From NCBI RefSeq assembly GCF_000379905.1, contig NZ_KB904057.1, positions 1 to 64,000 of the forward strand: DNA of 64,000 nt. The letters run 5' to 3'. The notes under the pieces were generated by a model. It was not told the origin of the DNA. It saw only the letters and a program-made list of their open reading frames with translations, and did not search any database. How positions within the stretch are numbered: position 1 is the stretch's first letter; each line of letters opens with the position of its first letter. The stretch is from Rodentibacter pneumotropicus DSM 21403. Lineage in GTDB: Bacteria > Pseudomonadota > Gammaproteobacteria > Enterobacterales > Pasteurellaceae. Of the stretch, positions 39,462-47,095 are shown in pieces. The translations under genes and the position numbers were made by a program.

Positions 39462-39487
39462 TGGGGCAGTATATAAATGCCCCATTG
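39462..39487. other. Hairpin in the moeB-MFS gap
   Basis: ATGGGGCA and TGCCCCAT are perfect inverted arms around TATATAA. No T-run follows on either side, so it may be a weak terminator of moeB or an operator for the MFS gene. Confidence 0.4.
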
Positions 39488-39557
39488 TTTATTTGATATG
39501 ATAAAGATTAACAGTATAACCTATGATTTTGAGTGTTTTCGTTGAAATAAAAAATAT

Positions 39558-40289
39558 TTAAACCGTTTTTATCGGTAATTTGATTTCCCTGATTTTCATT
39601 GTCATCCCATCGATCATTAGTAAACGACCGGATAAATTCTCACCAATGTTTAGCCGAACTTTAATCGCCTCTAACGCTTGAATAGAACCCACAATTCCAA
39701 CAATCGGTGCGATCACACCGGCTTCTACACAGCTCAGTACATTTTGTCCAAAAAGTTGGCTGAGATCATAATACGTAGGCGTATTCGGTTCGTAAGTAAA
39801 GACAGAAACTTGCCCTTCCATACGAATTGCCGCACCGGAAATGAGCGGAATTTGGTTTTTCTTACATTGACGATCGAGCTGGTTACGGATCTCGACATTA
39901 TCGGTACAGTCAAGAATGACTTGAAAGTGCGGTATAATTTCGCCAAGTTTTTCTTCATCCAATTTATCGTTGATTGTCTCAATTTCAATATGCGGATTGA
40001 TTTGCTGCAACGCAATTTTTGCAGAATCTACCTTCGGCATATTCAGTCTTGCATCACAATGTAGTATTTGACGTTGAAGGTTGGAAAGCGAAACTTGATC
40101 AAAATCCAAAAGCGTTAAATGTCCCACACCGGCAGCCGCAAGATATTGTGCAGCTGCACAGCCTAAACCGCCTAAGCCTACAATCAGCATTTTGCTGTCT
40201 TTTAGCTTTTCTTGACCATCAAAATCAATAGATTTCATAATAATTTGACGGTTGTAACGCAGCTCTTCTTCATAACTTAGTGCAGACAT
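39558..40289 (-). CDS. moeB: Molybdopterin-synthase adenylyltransferase MoeB
   Basis: MoeB, 243 aa, adenylates the C-terminus of MoaD before it is sulphurated for molybdopterin synthesis. The nucleotide motif VGLGGLGCAAAQYLA (about 35-49) and DFDQVSLSNLQRQ are present, and CVEAGVIAP keeps the family cysteine. The two CxxC pairs that bind zinc in E. coli MoeB are missing: the first site reads TPTYYDLS and the C-terminal tail with the second is absent. Overlaps moeA by one base (TAATG). Confidence 0.92.
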   Translation of the reverse strand: MSALSYEEELRYNRQIIMKSIDFDGQEKLKDSKMLIVGLGGLGCAAAQYLAAAGVGHLTLLDFDQVSLSNLQRQILHCDARLNMPKVDSAKIALQQINPHIEIETINDKLDEEKLGEIIPHFQVILDCTDNVEIRNQLDRQCKKNQIPLISGAAIRMEGQVSVFTYEPNTPTYYDLSQLFGQNVLSCVEAGVIAPIVGIVGSIQALEAIKVRLNIGENLSGRLLMIDGMTMKIREIKLPIKTV

Positions 40290-41506
40290 TATTGCCCCAA
40301 TAGATGATTAAAGGGTTCAATAGTCACGGTTTCTCCGGTGGTAACATTACCGCGATCTTTTTCTAATACGATAAAGCAATTACTTTTCACAAAAGAGCTG
40401 AACAAATGAGAACCTTGGAAACCTACCGGTTGTACTTCAAGTTGCCCGTTTTCATTCATTCGATAATAACCCCGTTGGAAATTTAAACGGCCCGGTGTTT
40501 TTTTCAAATTGGTTGTGGTAATGGCAGTAAAGTGCGGTTGTTTTTTGAGATGTTTTTGCCCGCTTAATTGTAAAATTGCCGGTTGTACGAGCTGATAAAA
40601 TGTGACTAAAGCGGAGACAGGATTACCCGGTAATCCGCAGAACCAAGCGTTTTCTAACTTCCCAAAAGCAAAAGGTTTACCCGGCTTCATGGCAATTTTC
40701 CAGAAATTGACCGTGCCGACTTTTTCTAATACGGTTTTCGTAAAATCTGCTTCACCTACGGAAACGCCACCGCTAGTAATAAGTAAATCCGCTTGACGTT
40801 GGGCTTCAACAAAAGTTTTTTCAAATTCCGCTTCGTTATCGGGTAATAGACCAAAATCCAACACTTCACAATTTAATTGTTGCAACATAAGTTTGATCGT
40901 GAAACGGTTGGTATCGTAAATTTGCCCCTCTTTTAACGGTTGCCCCACTTGTACCAGTTCATCTCCGGTAGAAAGTATCGCGACTTTTAAACGGGGATGA
41001 ACTTTCACTTCGGCAATGCCGAGTGATGCAAGTAACGGCAAGGACACCGTATTCAGTACTTCACCTTGTTGCAAGACTATATCACCTTTTTTTACATCCT
41101 CACCAATGCGGCGAATATTTTGGTTGGGTTTAGGGAATTCGCTTAATGTGATCGTACCATCTTCATTGATGATGGCCTGTTCCTGCATGACCACTGCATC
41201 TGCACCTTGTGGGATCATCGCGCCGGTCATAATACGCACTGCACTTTGCGGAATCCATTCGCCTTTGAAAGGATTTCCGGCAAAAGATTTTCCCGCAACG
41301 GAGAGCGTTAATGATTGTGCTAAATCGGCTAAACGCACGGCGTAGCCGTCCATAGCGGAATTATCAAAGGAAGGAACATTTATTGGTGATACCACATCTT
41401 CAGCGCATACACGATTTGTTGCATCGGTTAAAGAAAGGGATTCACTTTGTGTTGGAAAGGGGAGTTGGCTGAGCATTTTGTTCAACGCTTGATCTAACTG
41501 AAGCAT
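40289..41506 (-). CDS. moeA: Molybdopterin molybdenumtransferase MoeA
   Basis: MoeA, 405 aa, inserts molybdate into adenylylated molybdopterin. The catalytic segment NVPSFDNSAMDGYA (about 39-52), ILSTGDEL and ITSGGVSVGEADFTK are present, and FGLLPDNE precedes the last. The C-terminal domain IV is complete. First gene of moeA-moeB and divergent from folE over about 180 bases, the Haemophilus arrangement. Confidence 0.95.
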   Translation of the reverse strand: MLQLDQALNKMLSQLPFPTQSESLSLTDATNRVCAEDVVSPINVPSFDNSAMDGYAVRLADLAQSLTLSVAGKSFAGNPFKGEWIPQSAVRIMTGAMIPQGADAVVMQEQAIINEDGTITLSEFPKPNQNIRRIGEDVKKGDIVLQQGEVLNTVSLPLLASLGIAEVKVHPRLKVAILSTGDELVQVGQPLKEGQIYDTNRFTIKLMLQQLNCEVLDFGLLPDNEAEFEKTFVEAQRQADLLITSGGVSVGEADFTKTVLEKVGTVNFWKIAMKPGKPFAFGKLENAWFCGLPGNPVSALVTFYQLVQPAILQLSGQKHLKKQPHFTAITTTNLKKTPGRLNFQRGYYRMNENGQLEVQPVGFQGSHLFSSFVKSNCFIVLEKDRGNVTTGETVTIEPFNHLLGQ

Positions 41507-41628
41507 AAGAATCCTGTGTAAACGGTTGAGAAAATTTGTCGGGCATTCTATCGCGAAATGATCTCTAATTTAAGGGGTAAATTCTGAAATGATGAATAAT
41601 ATCAATCAATATTGGTGATTTTTCTCAT

Positions 41629-41657
41629 TTTACGATGTACTTATATTTTGCTAGAAT
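41629..41657 (+). promoter_or_regulatory. Promoter of folE
   Basis: -35 TTTACG (41629-41634), a 17-base spacer and -10 TAGAAT (41652-41657), 30 bases before the start codon. Confidence 0.6.
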
Positions 41658-41687
41658 GCCGCATCATTTTTTAGGAACGGAAAGTAA

Positions 41688-42344
41688 ATGAGCGATATTT
41701 CTCAAGATGCACTAAATGTGCGTGATGCCCTGATTGCTAAGGGTATTGAAACCCCAATGATTACCCCCTGCCAAAATAAAGACGAACGCCGTTCCGGTAT
41801 TTCCAAGCATATGCGAGAGGTGATGAAACTGATCGGGCTGGATTTGGGAGACGATAGTTTAGAAGAAACGCCGAATCGTTTGGCAAAAATGTTCATTGAC
41901 GAAATTTTTAGTGGAATGGACTACGCCAATTTCCCTAAAATGACAAAAATTAAAAATCAAATGAAAGTCAGTGAAATGGTACAAGTTAATGATATTACGC
42001 TTACCAGCACTTGCGAACATCATTTTGTGACCATTGATGGTAGCGTTGCTGTTGCTTACTATCCAAAAGATTGGGTAATCGGACTCTCTAAAATTAACCG
42101 AATCGTTGCCTTTTTTGCACAGCGTCCGCAAGTACAAGAACGTTTAACTGAGCAACTTTTAACCGCGTTTCAAACCATTTTGGAAACTGACGATGTTGCC
42201 GTTTATGTGAAAGCGACCCATTTTTGTGTCAAAGCCCGTGGGGTGAAAGATACCAACAGTTATACGGTGACTTCCGCTTACGGTGGCGTATTTTTGGAAG
42301 ATCGTGAAACCCGCAAAGAGTTTTTAGCATCAATCCAAAAATAA
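41688..42344 (+). CDS. folE: GTP cyclohydrolase I
   Basis: FolE, 218 aa, the first step of folate synthesis (GTP to dihydroneopterin triphosphate). Zinc and catalytic residues are visible: [15 protein letters not shown] (Cys and His) and [13 protein letters not shown]. The zinc-type (FolE1) enzyme, length as in E. coli (222 aa). Folate context is shared with pabA/pabB/pabC at 22.9-25.0 kb. Ends in a USS-pair terminator. Confidence 0.96.
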   Translation: MSDISQDALNVRDALIAKGIETPMITPCQNKDERRSGISKHMREVMKLIGLDLGDDSLEETPNRLAKMFIDEIFSGMDYANFPKMTKIKNQMKVSEMVQVNDITLTSTCEHHFVTIDGSVAVAYYPKDWVIGLSKINRIVAFFAQRPQVQERLTEQLLTAFQTILETDDVAVYVKATHFCVKARGVKDTNSYTVTSAYGGVFLEDRETRKEFLASIQK

Positions 42345-42356
42345 AAATGTTAAAAG

Positions 42357-42398
42357 AAATGACCGCACTTTGAGCCATTAAAGTGCGGTCATTTTTTT
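42357..42398. terminator. USS-pair terminator between folE and the DASS gene
   Basis: AAATGACCGCACTTT and AAAGTGCGGTCATTT form a 15-bp stem with T-run on the plus side. It is the last USS before an 8.4-kb stretch without one. Confidence 0.9.
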
Positions 42399-42410
42399 GT
42401 GATTTTATCT

Positions 42411-43796
42411 TTAGATCCACATAAAGTAGGCAAATCCTCCGATGACAGCGATACAGAATAAATTCAGGATAAAACCGACTTTTGCCATATCAGCTTGTTT
42501 AACATGTCCTGTTGAGAAAACAATGGCATTAGGGGGCGTAGCGATAGGAAGCATAAAAGCACAGCTGGCACCGCAGGCAATAATTGCAGCAAGCGCAATA
42601 GGTGGTAGTCCCATAGATTGTGCGACGGAAATAATAATTGGCATAATTAACGCAGCACTTGCCGTATTAGAGGTAAATTCCGTTAAGAAAATAATAAAAC
42701 TTGCGATCGCGAAGCATAGTACCCAGAGCGGTTTTTCTTGTACAAATTGTACGATGGTATCCGCCATAATTTTACTTGCACCTGAATCTTTCATAACAAT
42801 GCTGAGTGTTAAGCCACCGCCAAATAGTAAAAGTACACCCCATTCCACCCGTTCTTGGATTTCTTTCCAGCTGGCAACCTTTGAAACACAAATTAAAATA
42901 ACAACGAGAAGTGCAATAACCGTATCGAAATTTTCAATTTTTTTCGGTAGCTCTAAAACTTGGCTGATCCATGGATTAATAATAGAGCCAAACAATAATA
43001 AAAGGGTCATAAAAATAAAAATACCGAGGGTAAGTATATTTTTTTGATTGAGTTCTACTTTTTCGATTGACGGTGAAAATTCGGCAGAAAAGTCAGGACG
43101 TAAAATAACCCATAATGCAAAAATCATAGATGGGATCAAGAGCAACATTACAGGAAATCCATAAGCTAACCATTCTGTAAAAGTCACCTGAATTTGAGAG
43201 GCTAAAATGGCGTTAGGGGCACTGCCGACAAGTGTTCCAATACCGCCAATATTCGCACTAAATGCCATTCCAAGTAATACAAAACAATAGAGGCGATAAT
43301 TTTTTTGGGCATTAATGCCTTTTAGCATACCCACGGTAAGTGGTAACATCATGGCTGCGACGGCGGTATTATTTATCCACATAGAAAGAAAAATTGTCAC
43401 GCCAAACAGATAAGCGACAGATAATTTTAAATTACCTTTCGCTAGGCGGATAATGTAGTTAGCGATAATTTTGTCGAGATTCTGGATTTGTAAAACTGCG
43501 GCAACAACAAATCCTCCAAAAAACATATAAATGATAGGGGTTGAAAAAGGAGCTAGTGCTTTTTGTGTGTTAATTAATCCCAAACCAATAGCAACTATCG
43601 GCACCATAAGTGATGTTACGGTAATATTAAAGGCCTCGGTCAGCCATAAAATCCCGACAAAAATCAGTAAAGCAAGACCACGATTTTCTTGTGGGGAGAA
43701 AGGGAGATGCTTAATTAAAACAAGCATGAGAATAAAATCCAAGGCAAGGATAATTAAGCTTTTATATTTGGAAAGATATGTTGTGTTTTTTTGCAT
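42411..43796 (-). CDS. SLC13/DASS-family sodium:anion symporter
   Basis: A 461-aa inner-membrane transporter of the divalent anion:Na+ symporter family (VcINDY type). The paired substrate/sodium motifs are MWINNTAVAAMM (about 137-148) and EFTSNTASAALIMP (about 380-393), each at a re-entrant hairpin tip; about 11 hydrophobic helices. Likely substrates are succinate, other C4-dicarboxylates or citrate. Start at 43796 after GGAGG; an earlier in-frame start is rejected. No CitAB or DcuSR regulator lies nearby. Confidence 0.88.
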   Translation of the reverse strand: MQKNTTYLSKYKSLIILALDFILMLVLIKHLPFSPQENRGLALLIFVGILWLTEAFNITVTSLMVPIVAIGLGLINTQKALAPFSTPIIYMFFGGFVVAAVLQIQNLDKIIANYIIRLAKGNLKLSVAYLFGVTIFLSMWINNTAVAAMMLPLTVGMLKGINAQKNYRLYCFVLLGMAFSANIGGIGTLVGSAPNAILASQIQVTFTEWLAYGFPVMLLLIPSMIFALWVILRPDFSAEFSPSIEKVELNQKNILTLGIFIFMTLLLLFGSIINPWISQVLELPKKIENFDTVIALLVVILICVSKVASWKEIQERVEWGVLLLFGGGLTLSIVMKDSGASKIMADTIVQFVQEKPLWVLCFAIASFIIFLTEFTSNTASAALIMPIIISVAQSMGLPPIALAAIIACGASCAFMLPIATPPNAIVFSTGHVKQADMAKVGFILNLFCIAVIGGFAYFMWI

Positions 43797-43910
43797 TGTA
43801 GAACCTCCATAATGAAGCCTTTTGTTATTAGATTGTATATTTTCCAACTAAGCTTTTAACAGAATTTATAATTTAGATCAAATTGTTTTAACAAATTATG
43901 GATGGTTAAA

Positions 43911-43919
43911 AAGAGCGGT
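43911..43919 (+). repeat. USS-like variant AAGAGCGGT
   Basis: One base off the USS core. The same variant is found at 44934-44942 (inverted), 48532-48540, 38537-38545, and as an inverted pair in the terminator at 27414-27438. Confidence 0.5.
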
Positions 43920-43990
43920 CAAATTTTCATATGAATTTATGAAATTACCCAGCATTTTGTAGCAATACACAAAATAAAAAATTTATACAA

Positions 43991-44143
43991 AATGTAGGCG
44001 TTGAGTACGTATTTCAAACACTGTGCCCGATAATCGACAGTATTGTTGTTAAACGTAACGGTACGGTTTACAAAGCAAAACTTTATTATTTACGCTAGTC
44101 TCCGAATAAATTAGCTCATATCAAAGCGTATTTAGGTGACTAA
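43991..44143 (+). pseudogene. rplS: Decayed 3' fragment of ribosomal protein L19 gene
   Basis: Plus-strand frame starting at 43991 reads [20 protein letters not shown], then [15 protein letters not shown], a TAG stop, and SPNKLAHIKAYLGD before TAA. This follows the C-terminal half of L19 ([28 protein letters not shown], then an IKE end) position by position. The first about 65 residues of L19 are missing and there is an in-frame stop, so it cannot make L19; the working rplS must be elsewhere. A terminator follows, as after a true rplS. Fragment, not a gene. Confidence 0.8.
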
Positions 44144-44155
44144 TTTTTATCAAGT

Positions 44156-44187
44156 AAAAAAGGCTTGGGAAATCCCGAGCCTTTTTG
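44156..44187. terminator. Terminator after the rplS fragment / before mdaB end
   Basis: AAAAAGGCTTGGGA, AA, TCCCGAGCCTTTTT (one T-G pair). T-runs on both sides allow it to serve the minus-strand mdaB unit too. It may be the original rplS operon terminator carried with the fragment. Confidence 0.85.
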
Positions 44188-44225
44188 TTTTCGATGTTAA
44201 GCCTAAATTCAAAATGTTTGCTAAA

Positions 44226-44806
44226 TTAACCAAACACGCGGTTTAAATGTGTTTTGTAATCGGCGATGTATTTTGGTACATCAGGCGATTTAATCACATC
44301 ATTACATATAAATGTCGGTAAGCGCTCGGTAATGCCAATAAACTCATTGGCTTTATGGAAATGTAAATAAACACCGTCCACTCCTTGTGCTTCAAAGAAA
44401 TCCCCTTCACGGGTAAAGGCTTCTATCGGTGCATTCCAAGTAAGCGAAAGCATATGTTTTTTACCATCCAATAAACCGCCCGTGCCATATCCCTCTGTCG
44501 GATTAACACGGTGACGACCATCGCTTTGATATAATTTGCCGTGTCCTGCGGTAAATACTTCGTCAATGTATTTTTTACCGTCCAAGGTTCGCCCATCCAC
44601 CAGCCGGGCATTTGCCAAATTACCGCGTCCATCCATAAAAATTTTTCGATTTCCGCTGTAATATCATAGCCCTGCTCAATAACAGTTTCTTGTACTTGAT
44701 GCCCCATGTTTACCAACACTTCGCGTGCTGTGGCGTGCAGGGTATGATTTAATTGTCCGTTAGAATGACCAAAGGTTTTTCCACCGTCTAATAATAAGAT
44801 GTTCAT
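44226..44806 (-). pseudogene. mdaB: Frameshifted NAD(P)H:quinone reductase MdaB
   Basis: Two overlapping frames together read as full-length MdaB (about 194 aa; 193 in E. coli). The first (44806 down to about 44572) begins MNILLLDGGKTFGHSNGQLN and holds FLWMDAVIWQMPGWWMGEPW; the second continues KKYIDEVFTAGHGKLY, LSLTWNAPIEAFT and ends YKTHLNRVFG. The switch falls in the A-tract at 44571-44576 (minus strand), which has six A where seven would keep the frame. All else is conserved, so the change is recent, a sequencing slip, or bypassed by -1 slippage. MdaB is a flavodoxin-fold FAD enzyme. Confidence 0.85.
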
Positions 44807-44868
44807 TATGCTCTCCTGATAGGTTTAATAATAATTAAGCGGTTAGATTTTTTGATTATTTGGTGTTA

Positions 44869-44914
44869 GCACAATATCCTAGATATCCAATTTTGTATAT
44901 CTCCGATATTGTGC
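44869..44914. promoter_or_regulatory. 46-bp palindromic operator candidate upstream of mdaB
   Basis: Outer arms GCACAATATC/GATATTGTGC and inner arms AGATAT/ATATCT form a symmetrical structure. Read on the minus strand it is two 13-bp inverted repeats, ATATCGGAGATAT and ATATCTAGGATAT, with centres 23 bp apart. It lies 63 bases before the mdaB start and has no T-run, so an operator for a dimeric repressor is more likely than a terminator. Confidence 0.6.
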
Positions 44915-44933
44915 CAAAACTTCTCCAAAATTA

Positions 44934-44942
44934 ACCGCTCTT
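44934..44942 (-). repeat. USS-like variant AAGAGCGGT (inverted)
   Basis: ACCGCTCTT on the plus strand, 8 bases before the pqqU stop codon. With the copy at 43911 it brackets the rplS fragment and mdaB. Confidence 0.5.
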
Positions 44943-44949
44943 TTAGTCG

Positions 44950-47004
44950 TTAGAATGCATATTTTACATTCATTCCAATGTTAAAGTTACGTTTTAGTGC
45001 TGGTTCGTAATAGCGACCGCTGGCATCGTTGATGACCACATTGGCATAATCTTTATCGAATAGATTATTGACATGCAAGTGGTGATCAATTTGCCAGTTA
45101 CCTTTTTCCCATAAGTAGCCCGCATAAGCTCCCACTACGGTGTAGCTTGGGGCGTATTCGCTGTTCGCATTATTGACCGCTACTTTGCCGTGATAACGGG
45201 CATCTGCGCCTATGCGCCAGCCTTTTTGGTCGTGCCAACCAAGGCTTGCGTAGGCATTATGCTTCGCTACACCGGCAATACGGTTGCCTTGGGTAATATT
45301 TGTTCCGACAGTTTGGCGGAAGCGAGCATCCACAAGGGTATAGCTTAATTGCATTTTTAAATCTTGCCAAAGCGTACCGTTCCAAGCCATTTCCGCACCT
45401 TGTCGGCGGGTTTTACCGGCATTGCGGAAGGTTGCCCGACCGTCCATTGTGCCTGCTGAAACAATATCATCTTTGCTGTCGGTACGATAAAGTGCCATAG
45501 TTAGCATACCATCACCTAAGCCTCGCTTCAGACCGATTTCATAATTATCCGTGGTAAGCGGTTTGAGATCGAAATTCAAGCCGGATTGCCCGTCTGGGCG
45601 ATAACTTAACTCTAAAAATGTGCCTGTTTCAAAGCCGCGGCTGTAAGAGGCGTAGAGATTGGTATCTGCCAGCCCTTGCCAACTTAGCCCAATACTTGGA
45701 AGCCATTTTTCATCTTTTTTGTGTCCGCTGTCATCGCCGTTGCGAAGATAGTGATCCTTTGATTTAAACGTGGTTGTGCTGTGTCGCAAGCCACTGTGAA
45801 AGGACCAATTCGGCAAGAATGCCCATTGTGCTTGCATATACGGATCGAGGTTGTAAATTTTATTGGTCTCATCACGGCGTAAAGCGCCTTTTATCCCATT
45901 GATCGTGCCGTTAAAATTTTCATAGCCTTTACGTTTGTCTTGCATATAGTCGAATGCCACACCGGTGATCACATTAAAGTTGTTGGTAAAATCGTGCTGT
46001 AAATGCACATCTGTACCTGCATAATAGCGAGTGAAGTCAATCACGCCGCCAGCGTGCCCGGCGTTACGGATTTGGGTAATGCGAGGAATGGACAAATACT
46101 GTTCAAGACGGCGTTCGCCAAGGTAAGCAGTCAAATTCAAGCGGTTTTTTTCATCCAATTTTTGGCGATAACTCAAGCCAAGTTGAGTTTGACGTACATT
46201 TTTGCGTGCATTAAACATTTCAAGATTCATCGCAACTTGATTACGGTTTTCTTTCCATTGTTCATAGCTTAATGCTCCCGGATCTTGCGCTTTAATATCG
46301 CTATGGTTGAAAGTAATGCCTACTTCCGCTTGATTTTCTGTTGTCCAATCCGCTTTAAAATTGACTTGATTTTTGCGTGCGGCACTGTGATCTCGTTCGC
46401 CTTGGATAGTGAAGCGATTAACGCTCAATACATACGCAGGCATATATTTATTGTCGCCTCCACCTTGCGCTTTTAAGCCGTAATGCCATGTACTATTGCT
46501 ACCACCGTCCACGCTGGTTTCAATACTCGGTGGGTTTTGTCCTTTTTGGCTATGCACTAAAATTGTGCCGGCTGATGAATTACCATAAAGGGAGGAAAAC
46601 GGCCCTTTGAGCATTTCAATGCGACTGAGTGAATTAAGATCGATGTGGGACGTTACCCCTTGACCGTCCGGCATTGTGGCTGGAATGCCGTCCACATATA
46701 ACCGTATGCCGCGCACCCCCATACGAGAACCGCGCGTAGAAAGATTAATATCTTGTGCATAATTATGCCGATCTACTGCTACTAAACCGGCAATGCCTTG
46801 CAAGGCTTCGCTTAAGCTGATATTCATTCCGCTTTTTTGGCGCACATCCTCTCCTTCAATAACATCAACGGAAGCAGGAGTACTAAAAGGGGTCATTTCT
46901 GCGCGAATAGCGGTTACAGTAATTTCATCTAATGCTGTTTCATTGTTAGCAAAACTATTGACTGCACTAGAGGCAATCAACGTTGCGATAACCGTTTTCT
47001 TCAT
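44950..47004 (-). CDS. pqqU: TonB-dependent receptor, PqqU/YncD-like (PQQ uptake)
   Basis: An outer-membrane TonB-dependent receptor of 684 aa. Signal peptide to about SFA (20), TonB box near DEITVTA, plug domain to about 150 and a 22-strand barrel ending in VKYAF. It is close to E. coli YncD (PqqU, the PQQ importer) over its whole length: RHNYAQDINLSTRG, GVRGIRLYVDGIPATMPDGQ, GPFSSLYGN, FNHSDIKAQDPG, AGKTRRQGAE and NDASGRYYEP. The gene just upstream encodes a PQQ enzyme, which supports the substrate. Ribosome site AAGGA. Confidence 0.85.
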   Translation of the reverse strand: MKKTVIATLIASSAVNSFANNETALDEITVTAIRAEMTPFSTPASVDVIEGEDVRQKSGMNISLSEALQGIAGLVAVDRHNYAQDINLSTRGSRMGVRGIRLYVDGIPATMPDGQGVTSHIDLNSLSRIEMLKGPFSSLYGNSSAGTILVHSQKGQNPPSIETSVDGGSNSTWHYGLKAQGGGDNKYMPAYVLSVNRFTIQGERDHSAARKNQVNFKADWTTENQAEVGITFNHSDIKAQDPGALSYEQWKENRNQVAMNLEMFNARKNVRQTQLGLSYRQKLDEKNRLNLTAYLGERRLEQYLSIPRITQIRNAGHAGGVIDFTRYYAGTDVHLQHDFTNNFNVITGVAFDYMQDKRKGYENFNGTINGIKGALRRDETNKIYNLDPYMQAQWAFLPNWSFHSGLRHSTTTFKSKDHYLRNGDDSGHKKDEKWLPSIGLSWQGLADTNLYASYSRGFETGTFLELSYRPDGQSGLNFDLKPLTTDNYEIGLKRGLGDGMLTMALYRTDSKDDIVSAGTMDGRATFRNAGKTRRQGAEMAWNGTLWQDLKMQLSYTLVDARFRQTVGTNITQGNRIAGVAKHNAYASLGWHDQKGWRIGADARYHGKVAVNNANSEYAPSYTVVGAYAGYLWEKGNWQIDHHLHVNNLFDKDYANVVINDASGRYYEPALKRNFNIGMNVKYAF

Positions 47005-47023
47005 TTGCTTATCCTTTAAAAGA

Positions 47024-47045
47024 AAGGCATCTTTAAAGATGCCTT
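47024..47045 (-). other. 22-bp perfect palindrome between gdhB and pqqU
   Basis: AAGGCATCTTT/AAAGATGCCTT, followed on the minus strand by TTCTTTTAAAGG, 19 bases before the pqqU start codon. It has the look of a weak intrinsic terminator or attenuator, or a structure that influences pqqU translation. Confidence 0.55.
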
Positions 47046-47095
47046 GAAATATTTACAAATTTTGGTCAATATCCGCCCGTTTGTGAGCGTTAGGA

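Noticed and set aside
42442-43047. Plus-strand ORF of 201 codons
   Set aside because: Antisense to the SLC13 transporter; the hydrophobic pattern is a mirror of the real gene.
43797-43910. FNR site upstream of the SLC13 transporter (half-site near TTGAT)
   Set aside because: Only one half matches the palindromic consensus.
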